DNA of 64,000 nt, taken from assembly GCA_003952965.2 (NCBI GenBank), contig CM025853.1, forward strand, positions 10,487,161 to 10,551,160, given 5' to 3'. Shown piece after piece: positions 26,096 to 38,249 of the stretch (positions are counted from its first letter, which is position 1; the number at the start of each line of letters is the position of its first letter). The translations under genes were made by a program, and so were the position numbers. This DNA comes from Morella rubra (Eukaryota > Streptophyta > Magnoliopsida > Fagales > Myricaceae). The notes below the pieces were generated by a model, which had not been told where the DNA came from, ran no database searches, and saw nothing but the letters and a program-made list of their open reading frames with translations.

Positions 26096-26492
26096 GGGAA
26101 AATATACTTTTCACCCACGACTACCATAAGTTTTGCACTTTGCATTATAAACTATCACTTTCGAGGCATTATACCTAACTACCAATGTTAGACAATTTGC
26201 ACCATCTGTCAACATATTAAACACTTTCGCACCTTTCAACTACCAATGTTAAGACAATTTGCACACTCTATCTAACAATAATCCTTCCAAAAATTTAATA
26301 ATTTAACAACAATATTTTTAATATACGTAAAGTGGGTTAAGAGTATTATCGTTATTTTAGTTTAACAATTTTAACAGATGGTGCAAAGTATTAAAGATTG
26401 GTAGGTAGAGGGTGAAATATCTCGAAAGTGGTAGTGTAGAGTGCAAAGTGCAAAAATCATGACAATTCGAGGGCGAAAAATGTATTTAACCT
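26096..26492. mobile_element. non-autonomous TIR element (MITE), family A
   Basis: Imperfect terminal inverted repeats of about 90 bases. The left includes aaatatacttttcaccc, gttttgcactttgca and actatcactttcgag; the right, reverse-complemented, includes aaatacatttttcgccc, tttttgcactttgca and actaccactttcgag. The core is short and AT-rich. It is related to the copy at 11268-11565. Confidence 0.75.
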
Positions 26493-27260
26493 GAAAAACT
26501 AAAAACTACTAGCTCAAACTCAAGAAGACTAATTAGGAGGTGTTGAAGTAACATTACAGAACAGGAACGCATAATTGGTATCCCTGCAGGATTTTTCTTC
26601 TCTCTCTGTTAATGTAGAACAGAAGGTGTTTTTTGAGGAAAGATCTGATGATGGAGATCGGAAATATGATATAAGATTGTCTCTCAATGACAAAAAGTGT
26701 TTCTGATATTAATGAATCCCTTCTTTCCTTGAGGAGATTGGTAATAAATGGATGAAAAAAAGAAGACAATGACTAATTAACTAACTAGGGATGTATCCAG
26801 AAAGCAAACTTACCTTTTCCAAATGCTTAATATCAGAATCTGTTGTCGAATCATGGACCATGTCTCGACGGATAAAGAAAATCTTCCAATTGAAAAATGC
26901 AGTACTCTATAAATTGCTTACGAAGTTCATGACGATGATCACTTTTGTTTGTCTTCTGCAAATAATCCACTGTGCTTATGAGAGAGTGGAACCCTGGATC
27001 AGAGAGAGGAAGAGAGAGAGATTTTTATCAGAAATCCCGGCCCTTATCAATAGGTAAGGATCTTTAGAGTTGTAGTTCACCCTCCCTCTTCTATGAAAGA
27101 TAAATTAATTTAGTAAAGGTAAAAAGAGCTTACTAGAATTCTGTAATTTCCCTACAACTTAGAGAAAACTACGAAGTTTTTTTTGTGACGTCGACCTTCA
27201 GATGGTAGAGGCCGCCACTCAAATTCTTTCCACTTTCATGTGATGTAGTCTAGTAATATT

Positions 27261-27506
27261 TCAAGACATGAAGCATGATGCATGCATGTGTCCAACATCG
27301 ATCCTAACTGGTATGTTGCAGCAGCACTTGTGCACTGGATTATAGACTATCATACTCGTAGGCATGATTTGCGATGTGCTGCTTGAATTATAGCCACCAA
27401 TCATGATGACTGACGACAGATGATGAGAAATTTGAGGCCCACCTTTTCTAAGATGTACTGGATCGGCATCTGGTGTCGGAGATGGTGATGATGATCGAAA
27501 TGACAT
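27261..27506 (-). CDS. possible small protein, unrecognised (81 aa)
   Basis: The frame starts with a true ATG in a good context (accaccATGTC) and begins MSFRSSSPSPTPDADP. The protein is Ser/Pro-rich at the N-terminus and has a CCCN cluster later; no signal peptide or known domain is seen. No homologue is recognised. It could be the first exon of a longer gene or a chance frame. Confidence 0.2.
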   Translation of the reverse strand: MSFRSSSPSPTPDADPVHLRKGGPQISHHLSSVIMIGGYNSSSTSQIMPTSMIVYNPVHKCCCNIPVRIDVGHMHASCFMS

Positions 27507-27708
27507 GGTGGTTACTTCGATGATGCTCTGCCTCCATTCAACCTTCCTTCATGTCCTAATTAATTTATTGCTTTCTTCCATCTCTATCAAAGAGTACTGG
27601 GTGCAAGCCTCGTTTCTCTGAGAGTAAAGCTATGATTTACAACTCCACATCATATATGCATTGTCAATTATACAGGAAAGTTGACAAAGAAGAGCAAACT
27701 TATAACGT

Positions 27709-27737
27709 GGGGGGGGGGGGGGGGGGGGGGGGGGGGG
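27709..27737. repeat. poly(G) run of 29
   Basis: An uninterrupted run of 29 G, the longest homopolymer in the window. The exact length is probably uncertain because such runs are poorly sequenced. Confidence 0.9.
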
Positions 27738-28992
27738 AATCTAAAAGAGACACAGAATATACCTATGAATTAGTTTGTGAAGCTAGCGTTAATCCTCAGT
27801 GGACGAGTATGCTGTGAAAACGTACGTGCCGGCTAGAAACATGTAATCACTGCTTAGAAAGGAAAATATTTTATCTTTCTGGTAGGGAATTAGGTATGAT
27901 TGTGGCTGCAGGGAAAGTTGGCATCGAAATTTGTCCTTCCGTTTGCTCGATATCAATGCCTAACGGTACATGATCATCCGTAGTACTAAGAATATATATG
28001 ATATATCATGCGTTTGTCAATTTCTTAACAAGCTGTGACGGTATAAGCAAGTACTGCATGTACTTAATTTATGTACCCATCTGATAACACCTGACCAAAA
28101 GGTTCAAAATTAGTACATTTTCTTATCAGATCAGATCAGATCATGAGAAGCTGTACTTTAGATCGGGGAGCCTAATTACTGAAGAGTGAAGATCACGTGC
28201 ATATATATCATGTCAACAAAATCATTAGGGGCTTCATTAATTTATAATTAATTAGTTTCATATTCCTCAAATGCTTCTTGGGATGCATGCAAATATTCTT
28301 GGCCATGAAAACAATGCTTTGGCATCCATTTCACTGCAGCTAAAAGAAATATAATAGAGCTTTTGAGTACATATTTCAGAATCCAAACTGATAACGTTAA
28401 TCTCGAAGTCAATTCGATTTCGGGGAGTTCCTCTATAAAGTCTAAAATACGTTTATTTACCCACTCAAAAAATAAAAATAAAAAATTCACCCTTTAAATT
28501 ATTAAGCATCCAAGGCCTCCGCCCTTCGGTCTAGTACTACTTTTTCAGGATGCCATACTTAAGTACTAGTTTGCAGCTTGAGGTTTTCTGCAGAAAGCTG
28601 TCCACATAACAGTACTACCCAGTACCCACGCACGGGGGACTGTTAAGGCCGACCAAAAGCATCAGGATCAGCAGCAAATGTTGACTTCCAGTCATTGCCC
28701 TTAGCCAAGTTTTTAGGTAATTTTAATGCTGGTGATCATTTGAAGTGGGCTACATTACATCAGATGCCAGGAAGCACAAACTAAAGTGCAAAACAAACCA
28801 CAATCTAGAGCCCACAAAAGTTAATTAACCAACTTAATTTGCTATTTTTTTGGTTTCTATTTGTTTTGGGATATTAATTAATTTATTTCTATTTTCTATA
28901 GGCTTGTAAGAGTTCTTTCTTTCTTGACACCTAGGCTTAAGTAAGAGTTGCATGCACGTGACTTTCCTTGGGATAAGAAATAAGAATATTGT

Positions 28993-29010
28993 TAAGAAAT
29001 CCCAAAGGAA
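28993..29010. repeat. poly(A) tract
   Basis: A run of about 18 A in intergenic DNA. The stretch 27738-29400 otherwise holds no feature I recognise. Confidence 0.75.
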
Positions 29011-29418
29011 AAAAAAAAAAAAAAAAGATACGGAGAAAATTTTGAGAAACTTTTGTTTTTGGGAGATGACTTTTGAGAAACTTTGCATGACATGAGATTC
29101 CTTCAAATGGGGAGTTTCTCACTCAGCATACTTTGTTACTTCCTTAGTGCTGGGCATTTCTGTCCGGACTCTATATACTTTGGATAAATTCTGTAGGACC
29201 TTTAGCATACACTTTGCATGTGTTTCCTCCTTTTACATTCTGGGGATATCCAATATCATCCATTGTGTAACTGAAAAATGAAAGGAACATAGGAATCTAC
29301 AAGGACATGGACTTTCTGGTCGATCAAACAGGTTAAGAGAGCTTTCCAATATTCCCCTTAGTTTTTTAGTTACATGGATGGGCCAGACTGGGTAAAGAGA
29401 TCATAAATGAAGGCATTA

Positions 29419-30541
29419 TTACATCGCATTCAGGCAATTCTGGCAACTACAGTAGTCGCTGTGGCCTTGTCTCTGTTCTTGTCTTTTTTCTAATGAATAG
29501 ATGAGAGTAATCACAGCTAAGAAAAGAGAAATAAAATAAAAGGAGCTGGAAGAAGAACACCATAGATCATGCCACTCAAAATTTAGCAGAAAAATTAAAT
29601 GCAATTCTAATTTTTCCTTTTTATTGGATAGCAGTACTCCCATCCCGGCCGGCCCTAAAACCTCCAAATACAACTACATCTTCTCAACTTCTTTCAGGTT
29701 CATAATGGGGGTGTCCTTGATTCCTTCTCTTTCCCCGCAAAGCTGCAGGTCCTCAAGATTCTGCAGGACAGCTTTTAAAAACCCCTTTATCGTGATCTAA
29801 CTTTCGATTTGGCCTTGCCCTGAAAGGGTGGATCAGAACCACATCCCACAAAACCCCTGTATTCTGCTACTCCATACCCTGTGATCTCTAAAGCTCGAAA
29901 GATAATAACAAAACCTTTCCCGGATGTTAAAACAGATTCCTCTGTGCTGATTAAATCCCAGCGAGAGAGAGATCGTTGTTTCGATGAAGATTCAACTAGA
30001 TCAGGACCAAGATAACCTAGGAGAAGAGAGATAAAAGACAACGACCAAAACCTAGGGCACCCTGATTAGGACTTGTTAACAAGCCTCCGGAATGTCTACT
30101 ATTCTTTTTTCCTATTTTGCTGGAAACATTATCGAAATAAACAACTATAATGAGAGTTTATCAGGCAGTTCAGAATCATTAAAGGTGGGATACAAAAGAA
30201 AACCAGAAATAGTACTGAAAATCCAAGATACGCCTACTTTCATCTTGAATCCTTGAAAGTACGCTGTTCGTTTGATCTTCCGATACTGGAAACGATACCC
30301 ATAGAACCACTTTTGCGATGCGAATATTCACAGTTACCTCTACCTTCACACTTCATTTTGATGCAAACAAAAAAAATTTAAAAGATGCCGGTCGAACAAA
30401 CATTAGGGCCAACAAAACCCTAAAAGCAGCGGAAAGAGTTGGAGAGACAGAGAGCACTGTACTTCTACTTCACTTTCTGAGAAAATCCAAAGAGAAAGTA
30501 GAGCATGGATTAGACCTGAGAAACCCTAATGGCGTGGATAA
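29419..30541 (-). other. possible transcribed locus with telo-boxes, no clear protein
   Basis: Read on the minus strand, 30541-30400 looks like a plant 5' leader: AGGGTTT telo-box motifs near 30520 and 30413 and CT-rich stretches. Downstream are only short frames: about 13 codons starting near 30505, about 38 codons (MKCEGRGNCEYSHRK...) near 30355-30238, an open stretch 30041-29787 after a good acceptor (TTCTCCTAG near 30018), and another open stretch 29673-29419. None resembles a known protein. It could be a non-coding transcript, a gene with a small peptide, or a decayed gene. Confidence 0.3.
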
Positions 30542-31246
30542 ATGATTGTCTTTGAGTGGTTGGAGTGGGATTTTCGGGAGTGGGGAACAACCCAGCTGGT
30601 TGGCTGATTATAGAAGTTATAATGCACTGGTGCGGTAGTACACCCAATTCTGCAGATTGAAAATGACCCTTTTCTTCTAGGGTGGCCGTATTTTGTTTTG
30701 GGTAATCGGCAAGGGTATTGATTCTCCAAAGAATCAAAGAACGGTTGGGCCTACTGCCTAGCCCGTAAGTAAAAGAAAACGAAACAAAACAACCACCCGC
30801 AGGGATGTACTCAGTGTGCTCTCCGTAAAGAGTTGCTGCTGTGATTCTGTACAGAGGGGTGGCTGTATTTTGTTCGTCGAGAAACAGAAAAATAGCAAAA
30901 AGAAAACCCTTGCACAAGTACACACACTTTAATTCCCTTGCTGTATCTATCTGAAGCCACCTTAGTGCTTGCACGTTGTACCCCACAGCACCACAGAAAA
31001 TACATGGTTAATGACGATTTTGTAGGCACCTTAATCCTTAGGCATTTTCCGATTTTGCAGGCACCTATTTCTGCTAGCACCACAGAAAGCGCACACTCTC
31101 ACACTCTCCTAAGAACTTTTATTGGCTCTAACATGTAAAACGAATGCGCAACCATATGCTACAGATTTTATTTTTTTACCTAAAACGACGGACGACAACT
31201 CTAATTAATGCAACATAACAAATGACCATAGAAAATTTATATTTAA

Positions 31247-31413
31247 GTGGTGTTTAATTGTTAAAATTTTAGAATAGAGAAGTTGGTGAAAAGTGAAAAG
31301 AGAGAAAATTTGAATGAATATTATAATAAAAAAAATTATTTAATAAAAAAGAGAGATTATTTTGTATTTATTTAATCATACCTGAAATTTTGGGGTGGCA
31401 ATTGAACATCTCC
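31247..31413. mobile_element. Tourist-like MITE (167 bp)
   Basis: The left end is GTGGTGTTTAATTG and the right end reverse-complements to GGAGATGTTCAATTG, flanked by TTAA on both sides (31243-31246, 31414-31417). TTA/TAA target duplications and GG-GTGTTT-type ends fit PIF/Harbinger MITEs. It has no coding capacity. Confidence 0.7.
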
Positions 31414-31805
31414 TTAATTTTTCTAACTTCTTGTTCTGTCTAAACAAGTGGTCCTTTTTATAGGTAACTTTCTCGGTAAATTTTCTCGAAAAAAATTCAG
31501 GATCTAATTGCAGCCTCATGTTAGATGGCTTTCCTCTTTCCTATTTCTTCCTATTGCCTCCGTCCTCTTTCCCCTTTTTCTATGTATTTGGTAGATCTGT
31601 GGATGCATTCTTCTTTGACGTTATAATTTGTTGACGGTTTGTCCCTTCTTACTTAGAGATCAGGCTTCTATTTGCCGGTTAGAGGGCTGTAGTATATATC
31701 CTGTTACTGATCCAATATTTTAATTGAGACGTCATAGAGACATAGTCGAAGGTCGGTTGGCGGAATATAGGGCATGAAGCCCCATCTTTAGGTATAAAGA
31801 GACTT

Positions 31806-31925
31806 CAGAGAACTTTTTTTTTTTTTTTGGTGACCAGTGAGGAAGCGGGTACACATAAATAGAAGAACTTGAACAAAAGGCCGGGTTTAAATGGGCTCCA
31901 TCCCAAAGTACATCTCGTCGCACCT
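31806..31925 (-). repeat. possible retroposon 3' end (poly-T start)
   Basis: A T run of about 16 is followed by ggtgaccagtgaggaagcgg and further moderately GC-rich sequence unlike its surroundings. On the minus strand this would be an element ending in poly(A). No target duplication was found, so it is only a suggestion. Confidence 0.3.
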
Positions 31926-33411
31926 ATGGCCACCCCAAAGAAAAGAAAGCCTGAATAAGCAGCCTGTCTTCTTATTTTCTATCACAGTAAGTTACATCAA
32001 CACCCAATAGATTCAGCCAACAATGAAGAAATTCATAAAGGTTCAAGACTCTGAGATTTTGAGACTACAAAATTTAGACGTACGAGGTTGGGGAGTTGGC
32101 AAGTACCATAGTCAACTTAGACTTGGAAGTGTTGGGGGGAGACGAACACCTTTGGAGTCTTCTAGTGAGCTCATAATATTGCATATAGAGATAGCACTTA
32201 ATTTAAAAATTTAAGCCCATAGACGATGGTCTTGGCAATTCTAATTTAATCCCAAGAGCTTTGTGGATGAAGGGAATAGTAATCATAATATTCACGAGTC
32301 TAGCAAGGATAGCACCAAGGGGCCCTCGAGGTTACGATGAACAACATGACCTTAGGGTTTTAGTGCTTTGCACTAACTAAGGCCAGTACTGTTTCAAAAG
32401 AACACCTCCACATTTATGTGGAGAGTTCAGAAGTTTATTAATGAGCACCACCTATTCTTTTCAGGCCTCATGGAAACCATGATAAAGAAAGTCGATAAAG
32501 ATAAGATTGAAAGATTTTTTTTTGGCTTTCTAAGCGAAAAAAAAGGTTTTCAACCCTCTTAAACCCAAATTTACCTACACGGCGTGGGACCGCCCAAGCG
32601 ATAGTGGAGCCAAGCTGGTGATCTCTTGGGATGAGTTGTGTTTTGCAGAACATTGGAGACTTGGAATTAATTTGCTATGAAGAAATGAATGAAATATCTC
32701 GAAGTATAAAGATAAGTCGCAATGTTCGAGCTAGATTTATTCTTTACATGATCGAATTTACAAGCTTTCGGATCATCAGTCAAACGCTCATGTTTCTATA
32801 TAGGAAAAAAATATTTAATTTGACTTTAATATATCGTGGTTTGTGAAAAGTTGGTAAGAAATTCTGAAGTTGGTTAGAGTAATATATTTTATATTATTTA
32901 TGGGTTTGATAGATAAGTTAATTTGGTGATATTTCTCGATTTATTTAAAATAACTTATATTATAAAATAACACAATTAATTAATCAAAAGATGAAATGTT
33001 GAACATCTCCATGCATGGCGCCATAGGAATCTCTGATGAGGACATGGGCCTTAGACTAAAAAACATACTTTAAAGTTAGAGTTATCCAAGCCCTCTTATT
33101 AAGTCTTCTACTTAGGTTTTCCTTAGCAATATAGAATCTCAACAGTCTCACCCAGCAAGTTGTTCAAGCTAGGTAGCTACCCCTACAGGCTTCAGTCACC
33201 TTGCGAGGCTAGGGAGCTGCCCTCTGTGAGGCTCACGACCCACCCCGCAAGGTCACTCGGGGCTAATGAGGCACTTTTAAGGACCGCAGGGTGGCTCATG
33301 AGGCCCCTCACAAATCGAAGAAGTTTGAACTAGAGCAAAATTTTCAACAGAAAACTTTAAGAAAAGTACAAATTTCCAGACACACCAACCAACACCTAGT
33401 AACCCCTTGGG

Positions 33412-34112
33412 AATAGTATTGAATATATACATGTGTGAGAGAGTAAAAATTTTGTCCCACATTAGAGAGAAATCATAAGTGTGAGTGGTTAAGATAGCAC
33501 AGTTGGGCCCAAAATAATAGGTTTAAGCTTTTAGGTTAAGTAATGTCTATGTATGCTATATTATGAGCTTATTAAAAGACTCTTGATCATTCAAAGAGGG
33601 AGCAAGTTGTGCGGGGCGAGGCATGGGGTGAATCTTATGGAGGCTCAAGAAAAAAATGGTCTATTAGATTGGGCTTCCATTTGAGGGGGAAGATGTGTAG
33701 GGTAATGCACAGAGTGGGGATTGCAAGGGAAAGCAAGTTGTGCAATCACATGGCACAAGGTGGATTATAGGAAAAAGGCTCTAAGAGAAGAAGGGTCTAA
33801 TAGAATCGGGAGGCTTTTACTCAAGGGGGAATATGCTGTGTGGTATGGTCTATAAAGAGGATCTGGAAAACAAGCCGTAAAAAAACTTTCACCGAAGGAC
33901 GAGTGGATTAATAATATAGTGATCATAGACTCACACGTGAGAGAGAGATTGTTGAATATACACGTGTGACAAAAAATGTTGTCCCCACATTGGAAAAAAA
34001 AAATCATATATAAGCATGAGTGGCTAATATAGCATAGTTGGGTCCAAATCAATATGTTCAAGCTAGTTTTTAGGTTGAGTGATATCCTTGTATACTATAT
34101 TATAAGCCCACT
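33412..34112. mobile_element. pair of LTR-like direct repeats, possible TRIM
   Basis: Two copies of about 160 bases (33415-33575 and 33953-34112) share ttgaatata, a 'gtcc(c)cacatt' phrase, gcacagttgggcccaaa / gcatagttgggtccaaa and 'gtatgctatattatgagc' / 'gtatactatattataagc'. The 375 bases between have no coding sense but contain polypurine 'gagggggaa' phrases. The second copy starts TGTTGAATAT. This suggests a small terminal-repeat element or two nested LTR pieces; PBS and TSD were not found. Confidence 0.5.
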
Positions 34113-34430
34113 AAGGGCTCGTTTCGAAATGACTTATGGTTTTAGTTTTGGGTTCTAAATTCAAATTTCAAATTTTTAGATTTAAATATTTTTTTGTTTT
34201 AAGGGTTTGTTTGGTAAAATGGATAACTAAAAAATAATTACACAAATGAGGATGGAGGTTGTGGCTTACAAGAGTACTCAACCATAAAGAGAGCTTTTTT
34301 CAGAATATTTCAGTATATTTTTAATATTTTTTCTAAATTTTTTTAGGCATTTAGTTATTTTTAGTTTATGAATTTATTTATGACTGTTGTAAATTAGTTT
34401 TTATTTTTTTATATGTTACCAAATTTAAAT

Positions 34431-34905
34431 TAATATTATGGAGCAAAATCATAGTTAGTCCTGTAAATTTGAACAAAAATCAAATTAGTACCCGCTATTT
34501 TCAAAATGGCAATTTAAAACCCTTAATTTTTGAAAATCATCAATTCACGCCTCCTTGTCTGAATCAGGCATTAAATCAGACAAAAAATATATGAAAAATT
34601 GATGAAAATGCCTCTCTAAGATAAAATTACTAAAAATATTAAAAAATTCTTTATAAATAAAAAATTATATATTTTTTAAAAAAAATATTTCTTAATTTTT
34701 TATTATTTTCATTATTTTAAAAAATTTAGACTTTGAAAGACATTTCGATCATTTTGCATGATTTTTCATTTGATTATTAAATTTTTTTATTTTTAATTAT
34801 ATATATAATTATAATTTTTAAGATAAAAAATTATTAAAAAATTTGAAATATATTTATTGACCTAGGGACTATGTCTTTAGTGATAAAAAAACCATAAATC
34901 ATATA
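34431..34905. mobile_element. long-TIR MITE, family B (decayed copy)
   Basis: The left half is like the copy at 11999: taatattatgg, then 'ttaatttttgaaaatcatcaa' and cattaaatcagac. The right end near 34860-34890 reverse-complements to cactaaagacatagtccct, matching the left 'catagttagtcct'. The right TIR is eroded, so the end is approximate. Confidence 0.65.
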
Positions 34906-35303
34906 ATAATGTACTAATATTTTTTCTTTTTGAATTACAGTTGAAATAGTTTAATGGTGATTTTAAGGATAAAAAAAATTATAGTAAATAATGAAATATT
35001 GAAGAGATAAAATAATTAAGTAGTGTATCATTTATGATATTATTTGTGAGAATTTTGTGTCTAATTGTATAATTTTTACCTTTCAAAAACTTTTAAAAAA
35101 TATATAAAATAATTAGAATGGCTAGAGTTCTCCAACACACAATGTTTTAGTTTTAAATTTACAAAGAAAGATAAATATCTTATTCATTATCTTATTTAGG
35201 TGTAAAAATATTTGTTATAAATTAAGCTAATTTCTTAAAGATTACTTAACATAAGATTTGCTGGAATTTTTTCAAATGTATGAGAGGCAAAAATGTAATT
35301 TTA

Positions 35304-35529
35304 GGGCATGTTCGTTTTGGTAAAATTTTAAGAATTTTAAGTATGTTGTGAATATTTAGGTGATGTTGGAGTTTTATTGACATGCGTGTAGAAATTGTTA
35401 AGTTGTATTGATATTTGCAAAAAAAGTAATGTTAAATTGTATTAGTATGCGTATAGGAGTAATGTTGAGATTGTAAATTTAGAAAGTTAGATTCAAATTC
35501 TAAAATTTTCATCCAAACGAACATGCGCC
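35304..35529. mobile_element. Tourist-like MITE (226 bp)
   Basis: The left end is GGGCATGTTCGTTTTGG and the right end reverse-complements to GGCGCATGTTCGTTTGG, with a further match of AAAATTTTA on both sides. The flanks are TTA and ATA, so the 3-bp duplication is imperfect. It is non-coding. Confidence 0.7.
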
Positions 35530-35565
35530 ATAAAAAAAAATTGTCATGGATTTTTTGAAACTTTT

Positions 35566-35581
35566 TGGGGGGGGGGGGGGG
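35566..35581. repeat. poly(G) run after poly(T)
   Basis: Five T followed by about 16 G. It resembles the T-G tail at 10009-10030, but no flanking direct repeat was found. Confidence 0.75.
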
Positions 35582-35765
35582 TTATCAAGGCCACACATCT
35601 ATATCTAATCCCTAAGGGAAGACTCGGTGTTAGCTTGTGTAAAGGTACAAGAGGGGTATTCAACATCAGGGGCAGATTCAAGTTAATTTGTTATGGTAAA
35701 CGTGTTGTTAATTTCTTAAGAGTAACCTCGTGTGGTCGACCTAAGGAATGATTTCTCGTTTCTCG

Positions 35766-36086
35766 CTAGGCATTTATCGTGTGGCTACTGTGAGAGAAAG
35801 ACTCCCCCACCTTAGAGAGATTGAGAAATATGGGAACGAAAAAATTGGATGAAATGTTCGTACGTGTGCTATACTGGGGAGCTCCAAGATCACTTATTCC
35901 TCTCTTCCCCCTACTCCCAGCCGATATGGTTCGTTTTGGGCGCTGATAGCTAGATGCAACATTCTGCAGGTTGTGAGGAACAGCTAGAATCGGACTCTTA
36001 GCTTGGCGTGCCAAGAATTCGAGGGCAAAACCCAAGTTAAATACCATGATCAGAAGGCATAGCCCTATACATGCGGCAACCATCAT
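35766..36086 (-). CDS. possible small membrane-anchored protein, unrecognised
   Basis: The first true ATG of this frame gives MMVAACIGLCLLIMVFNLGF, a hydrophobic segment that could be a signal anchor, followed by a basic region (QRPKRTISAGSRGKRG); 106 residues to the stop. No peptide-hormone motif or domain was recognised. There are no supporting splice or promoter signals, so a chance frame is quite possible. Confidence 0.2.
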   Translation of the reverse strand: MMVAACIGLCLLIMVFNLGFALEFLARQAKSPILAVPHNLQNVASSYQRPKRTISAGSRGKRGISDLGAPQYSTRTNISSNFFVPIFLNLSKVGESFSHSSHTINA

Positions 36087-36540
36087 TTCTATTTGGAAGG
36101 ACAAGAAACTCTCAAACCCATAGAGGTAACTTGAGGAGACTGTTGCACATTTTCAATATATTGCTCTTTCAATAAGATCCAAAGCAAGCTTAATGAATCA
36201 CTCTGTTACCAATTCTGGAAGATGCAGTTCTGCCTTGTGGGTCTTCTAGTTCATGAGCTTCCAGTTTATGCCGAAGGCGGTCTGCTGCTTGCTGCTTGAT
36301 GTTTGAAGCTTAATTGTTACAGTTGTATAGAATGAAGTTGCTGCCGGGTGTTCGAAGCAGAAACTTCCAATTTCTGTATATCTTAGAAAGAAACCTTGCC
36401 CGGGAGTCGGTTTAATAATTGAATCCCAATCCGAACATGACTCTACTTAATTGAACCAACAACGGTAGTAACTCCATATATATTGGCACGTAGTCGTGGG
36501 GTCATGAAATTGGGCCTCTAACGATGTCCTAAGCTTATCC

Positions 36541-36622
36541 TACGGAAGAGGGGGGATTCGACCCCCGGACCTAACCCTCCCCAAAGGGAGGACGTGCCAC
36601 CTGAGCTAAAGCTCATTGGCAG
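36541..36622 (-). repeat. tRNA-derived SINE-like fragment
   Basis: On the minus strand there is an A-box-like TAGCTCAGGTGG, a 5-bp stem-loop (CCTCC...GGAGG) in the anticodon-arm position, and a B-box-like GGGTCGAATCC in a GGGG/CCCC stem. The would-be acceptor arms do not pair, so this is not a working tRNA gene. A SINE head or a tRNA pseudogene fits best. Confidence 0.6.
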
Positions 36623-37815
36623 TTGGGGACCCATATTATATGTGGAATATATAATATTTTTGCTGGGCACTTTCGTACGTGAAAAATACCATCAAAGACG
36701 GGATATTTGTCACACAAAAGATCCCTAGCTAAACGAGAGAACGAGTTGTGCTGGTGGTTAATAGCTAGCTAGGTTACCTTTGACGTCTGATTTGGGTGGC
36801 TTGTGAATCCAGATAGCATCATGGACACCAAGTACGGGTGGTGCGGTGTTTGATATTTGTATCATATAATATATTTGGGGTTGGACTGTTTTAAGGAGAT
36901 TCATGTTGAGCTCCCTTACATGGGTCTAGTTATTAGGCTCCCAAAATTATAACATGCGTTAGGCCGGTCTCTGGTCAAATTTATTTGGACCTCACTAAGG
37001 TCAGGACTAAAGGTCTCCTCCTCGGCACTTACTAGCTAGCATATTTTGTCTCTAGGTTGACTTGTGAGGATTGAGCTAGAAGTACGTACGTCTAATATTC
37101 CTCTTGCATCCCAGTGTTTAAAAGGCCCTATGCGCGCCCTTGAGATATTGTGACTTGTGAGCTGGGTTGTAGTTTTAAGTCTTATAAATTTTCATATGCC
37201 CTCGAGATACGAGCACTGCGATCTAATGTTTTAGAGCTTTTTTGTCTAGGAAGGGTCATTGTACTAATTCAATCCTCTTTGCAGGGGAATAAGTTTTGTT
37301 AATTAATTTGTTTCCCTGAATCGGGGAGTTAGCTAGCTGTATTAGGGTCCAAAATCCAAATGGTTCCGTCTAGGTTCTAGGGTCCTTAATGCTCCAATGA
37401 TACTCCTAATTATATATATTTATAATTCGTAATCTTTTATTGGAGTAATAAAAACCTACTTTACCCAAAAATAAATTGACAAAAAATTGGTAAAGAAAAT
37501 GAGGAACATGCATGTATGGAGTGAGGATCCGAAGTTAGATGTAGCGCAAGGGACTGGAAGCATGATGATGGTAGCGTACAAAGGAATTGAAAAAGAGAGG
37601 GCAAAAGACGGCGAAAGTAAGCAAGAGCGCGGTGGCGCAAAGAGGGGGAGGAAAGAGGAGGTGAGAAAGCAGGGTATATACTTATATAGAGGGGTACCTA
37701 TCGGGGGAAGATGACAAGTGAAAAAGCTTGATTTTTAAACATGTTTAAATTGGGATTTTTTTTTTCTCTCTTTGGGCTTTGGCTTAATTTATGACTTGAA
37801 ACACCCTATTTGGAA

Positions 37816-37841
37816 ATATATATATATATATATATATATAA
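37816..37841. repeat. (AT)n microsatellite
   Basis: About 13 AT units. The surrounding 36.7-37.9 kb has no recognised gene. Confidence 0.9.
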
Positions 37842-38249
37842 AGTTTTTATACTTAAAAAAATCGACCTAGCTAGTTGAAGAACCAGCACTCTAGTGGTGA
37901 CGGATCATGCTTATTTTCAACACTTGCTATCGTCCATCACCTCGTACGTACAGCAAAAAGTAGCATTTATCATACAAAACTTAGCTGATTAACATGTCAA
38001 AATAAAGGAAAGTGCAACCAATAGTCCAATACGCTTAACAAAAATAATTAAGCTTGTTATTGACACTCTATTATCAAATAGCCATGAGGAACATGAGAAC
38101 TTAGGAGGGGCAAAAGCAATGAAGATCCACATAACCCCAGAGAAGAAAAGAAAATAATAGAACATAAAAAAAGGCGAATACCAACCAGAGAAAAGCATTG
38201 ACCATCTATATTACCTGCGATTGAAGTTAGGCAATATTGTATAGGTTGT

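Noticed and set aside
30510..30986. Minus-strand frame of 158 codons
   Set aside because: It runs through the leader or promoter-like region, ends around a telo-box, shows no family resemblance and lacks splice support.
36541..36622. Functional tRNA gene
   Set aside because: The A- and B-box-like parts are present, but the acceptor ends do not pair and the T-loop has G in place of the first T. A SINE head or pseudogene is more likely.
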